The notes below the pieces were generated by a model. It was not told the DNA's origin, made no database searches, and saw nothing but the letters and a program-made list of their open reading frames with translations. The translations under genes were made by a program, and so were the position numbers. A DNA stretch of 64,000 nt from NCBI RefSeq assembly GCF_914271435.1, contig NZ_CAJZAI010000021.1, positions 1-64,000 of the forward strand, read 5' to 3'. Positions 53,978 to 63,447 of the stretch are shown one piece after another; the first letter of the stretch is position 1; each line of letters opens with the position of its first letter. The DNA is from Cupriavidus laharis (GTDB lineage Bacteria; Pseudomonadota; Gammaproteobacteria; Burkholderiales; Burkholderiaceae).

Positions 53978-54961
53978 TCAGGCCGGCACCGCATCGTCGA
54001 CACGTGCGAGCATCGCCTCCAGATGACGCAGCACTGTTCCCCTGGCCTGCGAATCAAAGCAGCCGATAAAGACAAGGGTCGACTCCTTGATGTCCGATGC
54101 CATCAGCGCGGAGAACATGGTGCGTCCGCCGACCACGTGAACCGATTGAGGCTGCGCCCGCTCCTCCAGCCAGACGATGCCCTTGGCGCGCAGCAGCGGT
54201 ACAGGCAGGTTGCGCAGGCATTGCCTGAGCGCATGCTTGTCCAGGCGCCGCGCGGTGCGCCACACAAAGCTGCTGATGCGGGAAGGCGCGCCGCTGTGCC
54301 AGCCACCCGCGGTGCCCAGCATGCCCTGGCGGGGCAGCGCCAACTCACCCGCATCGAGAAACACCGACAGCGGAAGCCTTCCCCATTGCCCCTGCAGCAG
54401 GGTTGCATGCGGCGCCATGGATGCCACCGCCTGCTCCGCGGCAGACGTGGCAACGGGGCCGGCCAGGTCAGTCTTGGTCAGCACCAGCGCAGTCGCGCCT
54501 GCGATCTGCCTGCGCACAATGTCCCCGACGTAGGCATCCTGCAGGGTGGCCTGCACGCACTCGGCGTCCACCGCCACCACGATGCCGTGGAGCCGGAAAG
54601 CGCGGTCGAGCAAACCGACCTGCGCGATCCTGAGCGGATCGGACACGCCGCTTGCCTCGATGACCAGCAGTTCCGGCCGCTCCGCGCGGGCATCGATGGC
54701 CGTCAGCGCCTCGGCCAGCCGGCCGCCGATCGAGCAGCAGATGCAGCCGTTTTCCAGCTGGATCACGTCGGCACCGCGCTCGCGGATCAGCGCCGCATCG
54801 ATATTGACCTCGCCGAAATCATTGACCAGCACGGCCACGCGGCGCCCGGCGGCATTCGACAACAGCTGGTTGAGCAGCGTGGTCTTGCCTGCGCCCAGGT
54901 ACCCGCCGAGCACCACCAGCGGAATCGGCTGCCGCGTGCCGGCATTTGCCGGGGTGCTCAT
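53978..54961 (-). CDS. CobW/COG0523-family GTPase
   Basis: 327-residue G3E GTPase of the metal-chaperone type. Walker A is GYLGAGKTT (~residues 20-28), the metal-binding CxCC motif is Cys73-Ile-Cys75-Cys76 (GCICCSI), Walker B-like ELLVIEASGVSDP follows, and LTKTDLA gives base specificity. A C-terminal CobW_C domain follows (~230-320). Its start overlaps the stop of the amidohydrolase by 4 bp (ATGA), so a role in metallating that enzyme is a reasonable inference. Confidence 0.93.
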   Translation of the reverse strand: MSTPANAGTRQPIPLVVLGGYLGAGKTTLLNQLLSNAAGRRVAVLVNDFGEVNIDAALIRERGADVIQLENGCICCSIGGRLAEALTAIDARAERPELLVIEASGVSDPLRIAQVGLLDRAFRLHGIVVAVDAECVQATLQDAYVGDIVRRQIAGATALVLTKTDLAGPVATSAAEQAVASMAPHATLLQGQWGRLPLSVFLDAGELALPRQGMLGTAGGWHSGAPSRISSFVWRTARRLDKHALRQCLRNLPVPLLRAKGIVWLEERAQPQSVHVVGGRTMFSALMASDIKESTLVFIGCFDSQARGTVLRHLEAMLARVDDAVPA

Positions 54962-56613
54962 CTTGTCGGCGCCTCGAACACGCGCCCGCCGACCACCGTG
55001 CCCCACACCCGCACGTCCCTCAGGCGCTCAGGCGCCATGACCGTGGGGTCGTCTTCCAGCACGGCAAAGTCGGCCAGCTTGCCGGGCTCGATGCTGCCGA
55101 TCAGGTGATCGAGCTTCAGCGTATGTGCCGCTCCCAGCGTGATCGCGCGCAGGGCCTCATCAACGGGGATGCGCTCCGCCTCGCCCAGTACGCGCCCGGA
55201 TGCGGTCTGGCGCTGTGCCGCGCACCAGGCCGTGAAGAACGGATTCAACGGCGTAATCGGTGCGTCGGAATGGAAGGTGACCGGAATCCCCAACCGGAGT
55301 GCCGAACCCGCGGGGTTCATGCGCCCGGCGCGCTCGGGGCCAACGGTCTGGCTATGGTGCGCATCGCCCCAGTAATAGAGATGGTTGGAAAAAAAGTTGA
55401 TGCACAGGCCGAGCTTCGCCGCGCGTTCGAGCTGGACCGTATCGGCCAACTGGCAATGCTGCAGCGTGTGCCTGTGGTCCGGACGCGGATGGCGCGACAG
55501 GATCGTTTCGAGCGCGTCGAGCACCACCTCGGTGGCTTCGTCGCCATTGGTATGGATGTGCAACTGCAAGCCCGCCAGGTGGAACGGCGTGAAGACTTCG
55601 ACCAGTTGTGCCGGCGGGATCAGCCACAGGCCATTGGCCTGGCCGCCGGCATAACCCGGCGCCCTCAGGCGCGCCGTGAAGCCCTGGATCGAACCGTCGA
55701 CGATGAACTTCACCGGGCCGAAGCGCAGCTTGTCGGTACCGGCCTGCTGCACCTCCAGCACCTTACCCGGCCCGTGTTGCGGATTGCGCTGCGGGGCGAA
55801 CGCCGGCACGATACGCAGCGGATAACGCGGATCCGCCGTGACCGTGCGCAGGGTCTGCATGCCGAGCTCTGACAGGTCGTTGACCAGGTCCGTCGCGGTC
55901 GTCACCCCGGCCAGTTGCGCCACCTTGCCGAAGTTCCAGATCGCTTCCGGCTTCTCGCTGGCCGCCAGCGACAGTCCGCTGCCGATCACCTGGTACACCG
56001 GGAACATCGCGGCAAACTCCTGCAGCTCGCCCGTAGGCTGCCCGCTGCTGTCCTTGTGCACGCCATCGACCTCGGTGTCCTCGTCGATCCCGGCCAACGC
56101 CAGCATGGCAGTGTTGACGTTCATCAGGTGCACGCTTGCATGCAGCACCACGATCGGCCGGCTTGCCGAAACGCGGTCGAGCTCGGTCGCCGAAAGCCGG
56201 CTGCTGCCGAACAGGATCGGGTCGAAGCCCCATGCCAGCAGCGGTGCCGCAGGATCGGCGAGCGCACTCTCCGCGCTCGCCAGCCGGTCAATGACCTGGT
56301 CGAGGGTCTTCAGGCCGCGCCAAAGCCTGCCATCCGGGTCTCGGCGATCGTAGTAGCCGACGTACACCGCTTCCCACATCGCCCCTTCCATCAGGTGGCA
56401 ATGTCCTTCCACCAGCCCCGGCATCAGGACCTTGTCGCGGAAGGTATCGATCCGCTCCACCTCCCCCCATGCGGCCACGTCGGCCGCGCCGCCAACCGCC
56501 ACGATGCGGCCGTCGCGCACCGCCACGTGGGTGGCGTCGGCCTGCGCCGGATTCATGGTCAGGATCTTTCTGGCCGCGAACACCTGGGTGCGGCCTTGTT
56601 CGATGCATGTCAT
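54958..56613 (-). CDS. Amidohydrolase family 3 (YtcJ-like)
   Basis: A 551-residue metal-dependent amidohydrolase. His71 and His73 (VEGHCH) form the metal HxH. HIHTNGDEAT (~residue 352) and HTLQHCQLAD supply further ligands, and FHSDAPITPLNPF the catalytic Asp. The C-terminal GKLADFAVLEDDP is typical. Family members hydrolyse N-acyl or exocyclic amide bonds, often of xenobiotics. It follows the sodium symporter, which probably imports its substrate, and is coupled to the CobW GTPase. Confidence 0.92.
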   Translation of the reverse strand: MTCIEQGRTQVFAARKILTMNPAQADATHVAVRDGRIVAVGGAADVAAWGEVERIDTFRDKVLMPGLVEGHCHLMEGAMWEAVYVGYYDRRDPDGRLWRGLKTLDQVIDRLASAESALADPAAPLLAWGFDPILFGSSRLSATELDRVSASRPIVVLHASVHLMNVNTAMLALAGIDEDTEVDGVHKDSSGQPTGELQEFAAMFPVYQVIGSGLSLAASEKPEAIWNFGKVAQLAGVTTATDLVNDLSELGMQTLRTVTADPRYPLRIVPAFAPQRNPQHGPGKVLEVQQAGTDKLRFGPVKFIVDGSIQGFTARLRAPGYAGGQANGLWLIPPAQLVEVFTPFHLAGLQLHIHTNGDEATEVVLDALETILSRHPRPDHRHTLQHCQLADTVQLERAAKLGLCINFFSNHLYYWGDAHHSQTVGPERAGRMNPAGSALRLGIPVTFHSDAPITPLNPFFTAWCAAQRQTASGRVLGEAERIPVDEALRAITLGAAHTLKLDHLIGSIEPGKLADFAVLEDDPTVMAPERLRDVRVWGTVVGGRVFEAPTR

Positions 56614-56655
56614 TTGCTGTTTCCGGAATGAACGACTACGCGTAACGATGAACCA

Positions 56656-58038
56656 CTACGCGGCCTGCATGCGCATCATGCGCGGGGCGTAGTGCACTGC
56701 CGCGGCCACCGCCACGTTGACGGCCAGACTGATCAGGCCAAGGTTGATGCCGCCAAAATCCGCATGGCTGATATACAGCGCCATCGCCAGCACCTGGCCG
56801 CACAGGATGCCAAGCGCAATCGCCAGCGGCCGCACCTTCAGCGAGAACAGGATCACCATCACGCCGGGGAAGAACTGCGTCACGCCGTAGTACGTGGTGT
56901 TGATGAGCGTCAGCATCAGGTTTGGCGTGAGCAGCGTCATGACGATCGACAGCAGCAGGTAGACCACGATCACCACCTTGGCGCCGGACTTCTGGCGATG
57001 CTCGGGCAGCCCCGGCAGCAGGTTGCGCGCAACAATCGGCCCGATCGCCAGGCAGATGCCCGCCAGCACCAGCAGCCCCGACAACGCCGCGCCTGCGGCC
57101 ACCAGCCCCAGCAGCCAGCCCGGCAGCAGGCGCACCGCCGCGGCGAAGAACGCCTCGTTGGGCGAGGCCAGCTGCAGGTTCTGGCTGATCGCGTAATACG
57201 AAGCCAGCACCAGAAACGGGTACATCAGCATGTACAGGGGCATGGCCACCTGCGTGCGGCGGATGGTGTTCGCACTCTTCGCGGTAAAGAAATTCTGCAC
57301 CGCGAATGGCATGACGTAGAAGCCCAGCGCCTGGAACAGCATCGTGCTCATCGAGAACCTGAGCTGGGTGTCATCCATGTGATTGCTGACCTGCAGGCTC
57401 GCCATATGGAACACATCGCCCACGCCCGCCTTCCATCCCACGGCGACGCCGGTCATGACGATGGCCACCACCATCAGGATGTCCTTGAGGATGGCGATAT
57501 AGGCAGACGCACGCACCCCCGAGATGGCGATATACGTAAACGCCAGCACCGCCGAGATCAGGATCAGGTAGACCGGCTGGAAATCCCAGCCCAGTCCCTT
57601 GAGCGCCGCCACCAGCCCGGTGAACTGGAGCTGGCCCCAGGGCAGCAGGAACAGGATCGAGGAGCCTGCCACGATCAGCTCGAGCGCGCGGCTGCCATAG
57701 TGGCCCTTGAACAGGTCGGGCAGCGTGATGGCGTTGTAGCGGCTGCCGGCCTTCCAGATCCGCGGGCCGAGGAAATAGCCCAGCGGATAGGCCAGCAGGA
57801 TGTAGCCGAGAAACCAGACGCCATAGGTCGGCCCCTTGGCATAGATGCCGCCCGGAAAGCCCACCATGGTGCCGATGCTGTAGATCTCGCCGGCTGCCAG
57901 GAAGAACACCAGGAAGGCGCCGAACTGGCGCGAGGCGACGAAGAAGTCATGCATGCTCTGCGCGCCGTGCCCCTTCCCGGAGCGGATGGCGAGATAGAGC
58001 GAGAAAACGATAAAGCCGAGAAAGACCGCGGTTGTCAT
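56656..58038 (-). CDS. Sodium:solute symporter (SSS family)
   Basis: 460 residues, about 13 membrane helices (GEIYSIGTMVGFPGGIYAKGPTYGVWFLGY near the N-terminus, TFTYIAISGVRASAYIAILKD-type core around residues 165-185). It uses a Na+ gradient to take up organic solutes such as carboxylates. A GGGAG ribosome site precedes the ATG. It lies between the DUF3311 gene (15 nt) and the amidohydrolase. Confidence 0.92.
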   Translation of the reverse strand: MTTAVFLGFIVFSLYLAIRSGKGHGAQSMHDFFVASRQFGAFLVFFLAAGEIYSIGTMVGFPGGIYAKGPTYGVWFLGYILLAYPLGYFLGPRIWKAGSRYNAITLPDLFKGHYGSRALELIVAGSSILFLLPWGQLQFTGLVAALKGLGWDFQPVYLILISAVLAFTYIAISGVRASAYIAILKDILMVVAIVMTGVAVGWKAGVGDVFHMASLQVSNHMDDTQLRFSMSTMLFQALGFYVMPFAVQNFFTAKSANTIRRTQVAMPLYMLMYPFLVLASYYAISQNLQLASPNEAFFAAAVRLLPGWLLGLVAAGAALSGLLVLAGICLAIGPIVARNLLPGLPEHRQKSGAKVVIVVYLLLSIVMTLLTPNLMLTLINTTYYGVTQFFPGVMVILFSLKVRPLAIALGILCGQVLAMALYISHADFGGINLGLISLAVNVAVAAAVHYAPRMMRMQAA

Positions 58039-58053
58039 GTGCTGTCTCCCGGC

Positions 58054-58263
58054 TCAGGCGTCCTGCGAGTCCGGCTCGACCGCGTCACGGTCGAACAGGC
58101 GCCAGCAGACGAACATGCATGCCGAGGTCAGCACGAACCAGGCAAAGATCCAGGCGTAGATGAACGGCACGCCCAGCACGAACCGCTCCACCGAGGCCAC
58201 CCAGGGCAGCAGCCCGATCACCCCGAAATACGGGATGCCAATTCCGATCAATAGCTTGAGCAT
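58054..58263 (-). CDS. DUF3311 small membrane protein
   Basis: 69 residues with two membrane helices (LLIGIGIPYFGVIGLLPWV and IYAWIFAWFVLTSACMFVCW). DUF3311 proteins are regularly encoded just before SSS transporters and are thought to be accessory subunits. GGAGAC lies upstream. It is the first gene of the four-gene operon. Confidence 0.9.
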   Translation of the reverse strand: MLKLLIGIGIPYFGVIGLLPWVASVERFVLGVPFIYAWIFAWFVLTSACMFVCWRLFDRDAVEPDSQDA

Positions 58264-58395
58264 GCGTTGTCTCCGTCTGTCTTATGGTCTTCTGGCGCGG
58301 TCAGGCATCGGTGCCGCCGCTGTTTCAGGCCATGATAGGGAGGCTCAAGGTATGATTCAAATGCAAATATCTAACCTCAACCATGAGTGTTTCGC

Positions 58396-59328
58396 ATGGA
58401 TACGCAGAAACTGCTCCACCTGCTGGCGGTCGTCGAGCACGGTACGTTTTCCGAAGCGGCGCGTGCGGTACATCTGACACAGCCGGCATTGAGCCGCAGC
58501 ATCCGCTCGCTCGAAGATGAGCTCAGGGCGCCACTCTTCGACCGCGGGGCACGGCGTGCCCACCTGACCGTATTCGGCCAGCTGGTGGTCGAACGGGCAC
58601 GCCGCATGCGGCTGGAAGAAGCGCAGCTCAAGCGAGACCTGGACCTGCTGCGCGGGGGCGAGGAAGGCAGCCTGACCATCGGCGTAGCCCCGGCGCCGGC
58701 GGCCTTGCTGCTGACGCCCTTCCTGATCCACATGGCCAGCACGCGGCCACGCATCAAGGTCCGCACCGAAACCGGCGCGACCCGCGCGCTGCTGGACCAT
58801 CTGCGCAGCGAGGCCATCGACGTGATCGTGGGCGACGCCTACATCCTCCAGCACGCCGAAGACATCGACATGGAGCCGCTGGGCGAGCTGCCCGCCGGCC
58901 TGGTCTGCCGCGCCGGCCACCCGATCCTGTCCGAGCGGCGTATCGACATCGACACCATCCGCGCGTATCCGGTGGCCACCACCACATTAAGCACGGCGGT
59001 GACGCGGCGGCTGGAAGAGGTGTACGGGCCCGATGCCGCAGACAAGCTCTTCTCCCTGCATTGCGACAATCTCGACGTGCTGCGCAACGTGGCGCTGCAC
59101 ACCGATGCGCTGCTGTTCGGCGTGCTGTCCGTCACGCGCGAGGAGCGCGCCAGCGGACGCATGGTGGAAGTGCCGATGCCGCCGGACCCTACCCGGCGCG
59201 GGCGCTACGCGCTGGCGCGCATGGCGGCGCGATCCATGTCGCCTGCGCTGCAGGCGCTGTATGACTTCACGCGGGCGCACTGGCGGGAGTTGGCTTCGGA
59301 AACGGATGGAGGGGGACGTTTGGCGTGA
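58396..59328 (+). CDS. LysR-family regulator
   Basis: 310 residues. The HTH at ~3-62 reads LLHLLAVVEHGTFSEAARAVHLTQPALSRSIRSLEDEL; the effector domain is ~90-300. It is divergent from the DUF3311-SSS-amidohydrolase-CobW operon (132 nt between starts) and probably activates it. An AT-rich stretch, ATTCAAATGCAAATAT, about 35 nt upstream may contain its site. The ATG at 58396 is used; a GTG three codons earlier is possible. Confidence 0.92.
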   Translation: MDTQKLLHLLAVVEHGTFSEAARAVHLTQPALSRSIRSLEDELRAPLFDRGARRAHLTVFGQLVVERARRMRLEEAQLKRDLDLLRGGEEGSLTIGVAPAPAALLLTPFLIHMASTRPRIKVRTETGATRALLDHLRSEAIDVIVGDAYILQHAEDIDMEPLGELPAGLVCRAGHPILSERRIDIDTIRAYPVATTTLSTAVTRRLEEVYGPDAADKLFSLHCDNLDVLRNVALHTDALLFGVLSVTREERASGRMVEVPMPPDPTRRGRYALARMAARSMSPALQALYDFTRAHWRELASETDGGGRLA

Positions 59329-59454
59329 GGCAACGGGGGCTGCGCAGCCTTGTCGGGTAGCGGTTCACAGGACAAAGCGCGATAAGGTTGCGCACCAGTC
59401 GATCGCGTATTCAAACGCCCGGCATTTGGCCCGAATGACCTTCACAACGGATAC

Positions 59455-59478
59455 GACAAAGCCGCCCGCAGGCGGCTC
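59455..59478 (-). terminator. Terminator of the toxin-antitoxin operon
   Basis: The stem GCCGCC-CGCA-GGCGGC (59461-59476) is followed on the minus strand by TTTGT. It lies 19 nt after the toxin stop and may also serve the convergent LysR gene. Confidence 0.6.
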
Positions 59479-59496
59479 AGAGGCAGGCATTGATTC

Positions 59497-59778
59497 CTAA
59501 AGACCCAACTCGCTATGCGAGCCCAGCCGGACGAGCTGCAGCGTCTCGTCGTCAGGCACCCGGTAGATCAGCACCAGGTCTGGCTTCACGTGACAATCCC
59601 GGAAATCCTTCCATTCGCCGGTAAGGCGATGGTCCTTATGCCTGGCGGACAGCGGTTCATCATTCGCCAGAGCCGTTACCACCTCGACGAAAGCCGCAGC
59701 GAGAGTATTCCGATGCGGGCCCTTTTGCTCGCGCTTGAAATCGCGCTTGAACTGCGTGGTTCGTTCAATCACCCTCAT
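59497..59778 (-). CDS. YafQ-family mRNA interferase toxin
   Basis: A 93-residue RelE/ParE-superfamily toxin of the YafQ branch (TTQFKRDFKREQKG, the LSARHKDHRLTGEWKDFRDCHVKPDLVLIYRV core, and a C-terminal LVRLGSHSEL). The family's catalytic His residues (HKDHRL, CHVKPD, GSHSEL) are present. It should cleave mRNA on the ribosome when free of antitoxin. It overlaps the antitoxin gene by 14 bp. Confidence 0.93.
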   Translation of the reverse strand: MRVIERTTQFKRDFKREQKGPHRNTLAAAFVEVVTALANDEPLSARHKDHRLTGEWKDFRDCHVKPDLVLIYRVPDDETLQLVRLGSHSELGL

Positions 59779-60031
59779 TATTGAGATCAGCCATCAGGTC
59801 ATCCACCGACCCAAACTTGCGAAGACCTCCGGCCCGAGCCTCCTTCAGCGCCGCAATGGTTGTAGGGTTGGGAGTCATCAGTTCAAAGGGCAGAGCCTTC
59901 TCCCGTGCTACGCGGGTCAACAACATGCGCATCGCATCGGACACCGTCAGGCCCATCGCTTCCAAGACGACAGAGGCCTCTTCCTTGATCTCAGGATCGA
60001 TCCGGGCCCGGACAATAGAAGACGTAGGCAT
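59765..60031 (-). CDS. DinJ/RelB-family antitoxin
   Basis: An 88-residue ribbon-helix-helix antitoxin (SSIVRARIDPEIKEEASVVLEAMGLTVSDAMRMLLTRVA; this N-terminus binds DNA as a dimer). The C-terminal ~35 residues neutralise YafQ. It is autoregulatory in known systems, and a GTCACT-N9-AGTGAC inverted repeat lies upstream. Confidence 0.93.
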   Translation of the reverse strand: MPTSSIVRARIDPEIKEEASVVLEAMGLTVSDAMRMLLTRVAREKALPFELMTPNPTTIAALKEARAGGLRKFGSVDDLMADLNNEGD

Positions 60032-60060
60032 GACAGGCTCCAAACTAAAGTATCCATTAC

Positions 60061-60081
60061 GTCACTCTTTGACTTAGTGAC
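60061..60081. promoter_or_regulatory. Candidate DinJ operator
   Basis: GTCACT - 9 nt - AGTGAC, 30 bp upstream of the antitoxin start and next to AT-rich promoter-like sequence. The position suits autorepression. The remainder of 60032-60284 shows nothing else. Confidence 0.45.
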
Positions 60082-60284
60082 TTCGGCTTGCAGATCAGAA
60101 CAATTGCCCGGATTCTGTAGCCACACTGTAGCTCAGACAAGCTACAACCACCATAGTTCTCCGAATATCATGGGTCCGAAGAAGCGAATGCGCCACCTCA
60201 CTGCAACGGAGCGCCCTCACCCGCAGACGCCGCAGCGCTTGGTCGGACGTTCATTCGGATGAGGCACCCCGCCCCCGGACAAGC

Positions 60285-61012
60285 TCAGTGCGCGTGCCCA
60301 TGCAACGGATCAAACTCCGCCCCGTCGCCAACGCTGTCGATTGTCCAGCGGCGCGATGACGGAAGCTTCTGCCAGGTCACCTTCTCGGCATCATTCTCGA
60401 TGTTGCCAGTAGTGCGCTTCACGTTGCCAGTGGAGAAATTGATGCTCACGTCCTCCGTGACGCCGGAATTGCGCATTACCGAATTGCTGTCATAGCCGAT
60501 CAGCTCGAAGGCGCCGTTCTGCCAGCGGAAGCTGTACGTCGTGGTGCCCATTGACCAACTGCCAGCACTGGCGAAGAAATGCAGCACAACGCGCAGCGTG
60601 CCGCGCGCAATGGACACGCCTCCGGTTTCTTCGAGCATGTCGTCGAGCGTCGGCTGCTCGTGGCGGGGATCAACGCATGGTTCTGCACCGCGAGCGCGTA
60701 GCCGCCGTCAGCGCGCGACCATGCCACGGCCAGGATGCGCGGATTGGTATCGAGTGGGTTCTGTCCCATCCCGTCGTGACGGACGATATTGCTGGCACGC
60801 TGCTGGCGCAGAACCAGCACGAGATCGGAGCGACCGTCGTTGTTGAGGTCGCCGTCGCTTCGGCTTTCGAGGCGCCAGCCTTTGGGTACGAAGCCTTCGG
60901 CCGATTTTGCCGTCGCCGGCAGGACAGGGTAATCGACAGGTGGGATGACCAGCTCCTGAGCCAACGCAGGGGCTGACATCATGAGCGCGGCGATCAGGCT
61001 GGCGAGACGCAT
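60285..61012 (-). pseudogene. Frameshifted secreted protein with FG-GAP/VCBS-like motif
   Basis: Read with one frameshift, this is a ~241-residue exported protein. The signal peptide is ~1-18 (ALA-QE), followed by an Asp-rich calcium-type loop (SDGDLNNDGRSDLVLVL, ~residues 52-68). The first frame runs 61012 to about 60668. The second frame resumes as HEQPTLDDMLEETGG and ends at 60285 (...GAEFDPLHGHAH). The break is in a short C/G run at 60665-60669, where one base appears to be missing. Either a real mutation or a sequencing error. No function is known. Confidence 0.7.
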
Positions 61013-61221
61013 GGGTGTACTCCGTTTCGCGCCAGGCAGCTCATCGCACCAGCGCGCTGAATAAAGAAGGCTGGAGTTTGCGATATGTGGCTTACGACCT
61101 CAAGCCGGTCGGCATCATCGGCCCATAGCTATAGTATCGCCTTCGCTTCTCCTCGCCACTCGCTGCGGAAAGCCCGTCAAACAGGGACAAGCATGAAGTT
61201 CAGCAGCGACACCGATGCACT

Positions 61222-62046
61222 ATGGCAATTGACCAGACGACAACCACGAAGCCATCAATGAAACCCGGCAGACACTGGATACGCCTTGCCCTGGCGCTGG
61301 TCGGCGCCGTGCTGCTTGGCGACGCCGTCGCGCTGATGTCCATGGGGTTGTTCAATTTCGGCATCGTGCTGCCCGGCAGCATCGGCATTGCGTTCCTGTT
61401 CCTCGCGCTGTGTTGGGATCGTGTCGCACGCTGGCGCAAGGCCGATCAACGCAGACAGTTGCTATGGCGTGCGACGTGGACGGCGTTTGCGGTGTGGCTG
61501 GTGACTGTGGGTGTGTTCTTCCACGGCATCCGAAGCGGCATGGGCGTCTCCGTGCCTGAGGGAGTCCCGATCAAGGCCATCATTGTTCTTGGGTCTGGCA
61601 CGCCTAACTGTCAAGCGTCGTCAGCGTTGATGGCACGACTGGACCAGGGGCTGGCGCAGGCCCAACGATGGCCGGCGGCAAAGGTCGTGGTCAGCGGTGG
61701 ACAGGACTTCGGTCAGCATTGCACTGAAGCAGACATCATGGCCGACTACCTTGTTGCGCGCGGCGTGCCAGCTAACAGATTGGTTCGGGAGGGACGCAGC
61801 ACCAGCACCGAAGAGAACCTCTTGTTCAGCCGGCGCTTGCTGGAGGAGCAGGACGTTGATGCCGCGCGATCGATCGTGGTGGTCACAAGCGATTTCCACG
61901 TGCGACGTGCCGTGGGCATTGCGCGGAAGGCGGGCTTCGCCGAGGTATTCGGCGTGGGCGCTGCGACCCCTTTGTACCTTCGTTTCAATGCGTGGTTGCG
62001 TGAGTATTTTGCGTCGATCAGTAGTTGGATACTGAGGGAGTACTGA
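61222..62046 (+). CDS. YdcF/ElyC (DUF218) family membrane protein
   Basis: 274 residues. Membrane helices are at ~20-40, 45-65 and 85-102, then a DUF218 domain (~115-270): IIVLGSGTPNC, VVVSGGQ, ADIMADYLVARGVPANRLVREGRSTSTEEN and VVVTSDFHVRRA. Relatives act at the envelope (ElyC in peptidoglycan/lipid carrier metabolism, SanA, YdcF). The start is uncertain (ATG at 61222 or 61258); neither has a good ribosome site. Confidence 0.85.
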   Translation: MAIDQTTTTKPSMKPGRHWIRLALALVGAVLLGDAVALMSMGLFNFGIVLPGSIGIAFLFLALCWDRVARWRKADQRRQLLWRATWTAFAVWLVTVGVFFHGIRSGMGVSVPEGVPIKAIIVLGSGTPNCQASSALMARLDQGLAQAQRWPAAKVVVSGGQDFGQHCTEADIMADYLVARGVPANRLVREGRSTSTEENLLFSRRLLEEQDVDAARSIVVVTSDFHVRRAVGIARKAGFAEVFGVGAATPLYLRFNAWLREYFASISSWILREY

Positions 62047-62186
62047 GACATCAGACGGGACCGCTTGTGAACAAATCAGTTTTCCCGATGATGAAGCAGC
62101 CTGATCGCCAGCATCCTCCTTTCCTGCAAGACCTCCCAGCCAGGCGCGAAGATACCACCGCGGCGCGTTGGCTGGGGCTCCAGAGG

Positions 62187-62825
62187 TCAGTACCAGGCTT
62201 TGGTGGCGATCATCGTAAACACTATGGGCATCAAGGGGATGCTGAGGATGACTAGTACTCCGTCAACGGCCATCGTGACCGGAGTCATTAACACCAGGGC
62301 TTGTCTGCCACCTTTTGGCAAGGCCTCCCTGACGTCGATCCTGTAGGACTGATTCAGAGTCTTTGCACTGGCCGGCATGCTGAAGTTGCCCGCGGCATAG
62401 CGCTTGCCGCGCAGATCGAAGTACCGCTTGACACCGGTTTGCGGGCCCTTGAAGCCAAGATCGCTTGCGGCCTGCCGTTCGTCATCGCTCGGATTATTGA
62501 GGACTAACCCAAACCGACCCTCTACGTCGGCGTCCACGTTGACGCGAAAGAGACTGAACGTAGCGGCCAGCCTGGGGTGAAGCGGTGAATCAAGCAGTGC
62601 GGCAAATCCGTCCGGCGTGTCGAAGATGTAGTGGTACGTCGGGCCAAGGATTACCAACTTCTTGCCGTCCGCCGTGAGAAGAACCTGGCTGATGGTCTCC
62701 TGGTATTCGCGATACTCCTGCTTGTTCGCCTCCTTCATCAACGCCTGTGTGGCACAGCCGCTCGTGCTCAGCAATGCGACAGCGGAAAGGGCGAGGAACG
62801 TCCTGCGGTGGTTGCGATTCATCAT
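62187..62825 (-). CDS. Hypothetical lipoprotein
   Basis: 212 residues. The signal peptide ends in the lipobox-like LSTSGC (Cys ~25), so it is likely a lipoprotein. The remainder is mixed beta with a C-terminal hydrophobic segment (VLVILSIPLMPIVFTMIA). The tandem ATG at 62825/62822 gives the signal peptide; the longer frame is rejected. The family is not recognised. Confidence 0.7.
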   Translation of the reverse strand: MMNRNHRRTFLALSAVALLSTSGCATQALMKEANKQEYREYQETISQVLLTADGKKLVILGPTYHYIFDTPDGFAALLDSPLHPRLAATFSLFRVNVDADVEGRFGLVLNNPSDDERQAASDLGFKGPQTGVKRYFDLRGKRYAAGNFSMPASAKTLNQSYRIDVREALPKGGRQALVLMTPVTMAVDGVLVILSIPLMPIVFTMIATKAWY

Positions 62826-62953
62826 CGTGGCAGCGTCATGCTGCGGGTCAATGGGGAATCGGTATGTGTATCCCTTGCATGAAGCCCCCTCAATAGAAGG
62901 ATTCCGAAAGTGAGCGTTGAAGTTTCCGAGTGGCGTCTGTTGAGGCGGGGGAT

Positions 62954-63447
62954 CTAATCCTCGCTCTTCACTTTCAAGAAATCCACAAACGCCCGCAACG
63001 GCGCTGGCAAATGCCGCCGCCCCGGATAGTAAAGAAACGGCCCAGAAAACCTCTGCCACCAAGGCTCCAGAACCGGCTCCAGCGCCCCACTGTCGAGATA
63101 CGGTCGAAGCTTCCCCTCGAAGATGTGGATCACCCCGCCCCCAGCCAACGCCGTACTGATCGCCAGATCGATAGACGCAGCAGGCCGGATCAGCAGCCGA
63201 TTCGGCGGATCCAGCCGCAACGCCTCACCATCCCGCTCGGACACCTACGGTGGCACGGCCCCTCTGGCGAACTGCCCGCGCAAGCAGACGTGCGAGAGCA
63301 GATCGCGCGGATGTTCCGGCCTGCCGTGCCGAGGGCGACGCTGCGCGTGGTGCGGTTGAGCTGGCGCAGGCCCAGCTTTGCCTCCAGGCGGCGCACGTCG
63401 ATGCTGAGGCTCGACGCCGAGACGCCGCTGATCCGCGCCGCATCCTC
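62954..63447 (-). pseudogene. LysR regulator remnant (internally deleted)
   Basis: The right part, read on the minus strand, encodes the middle of a LysR helix-turn-helix (SLSIDVRRLEAKLGLRQLNRTTRS). The left part encodes a LysR C-terminus (LEPVLEPWWQRFSGPFLYYPGRR then LRAFVDFL), in a different frame. About 150 central residues and the first ~20 are missing. The junction between the parts is near 63240. It is not functional. Confidence 0.75.
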
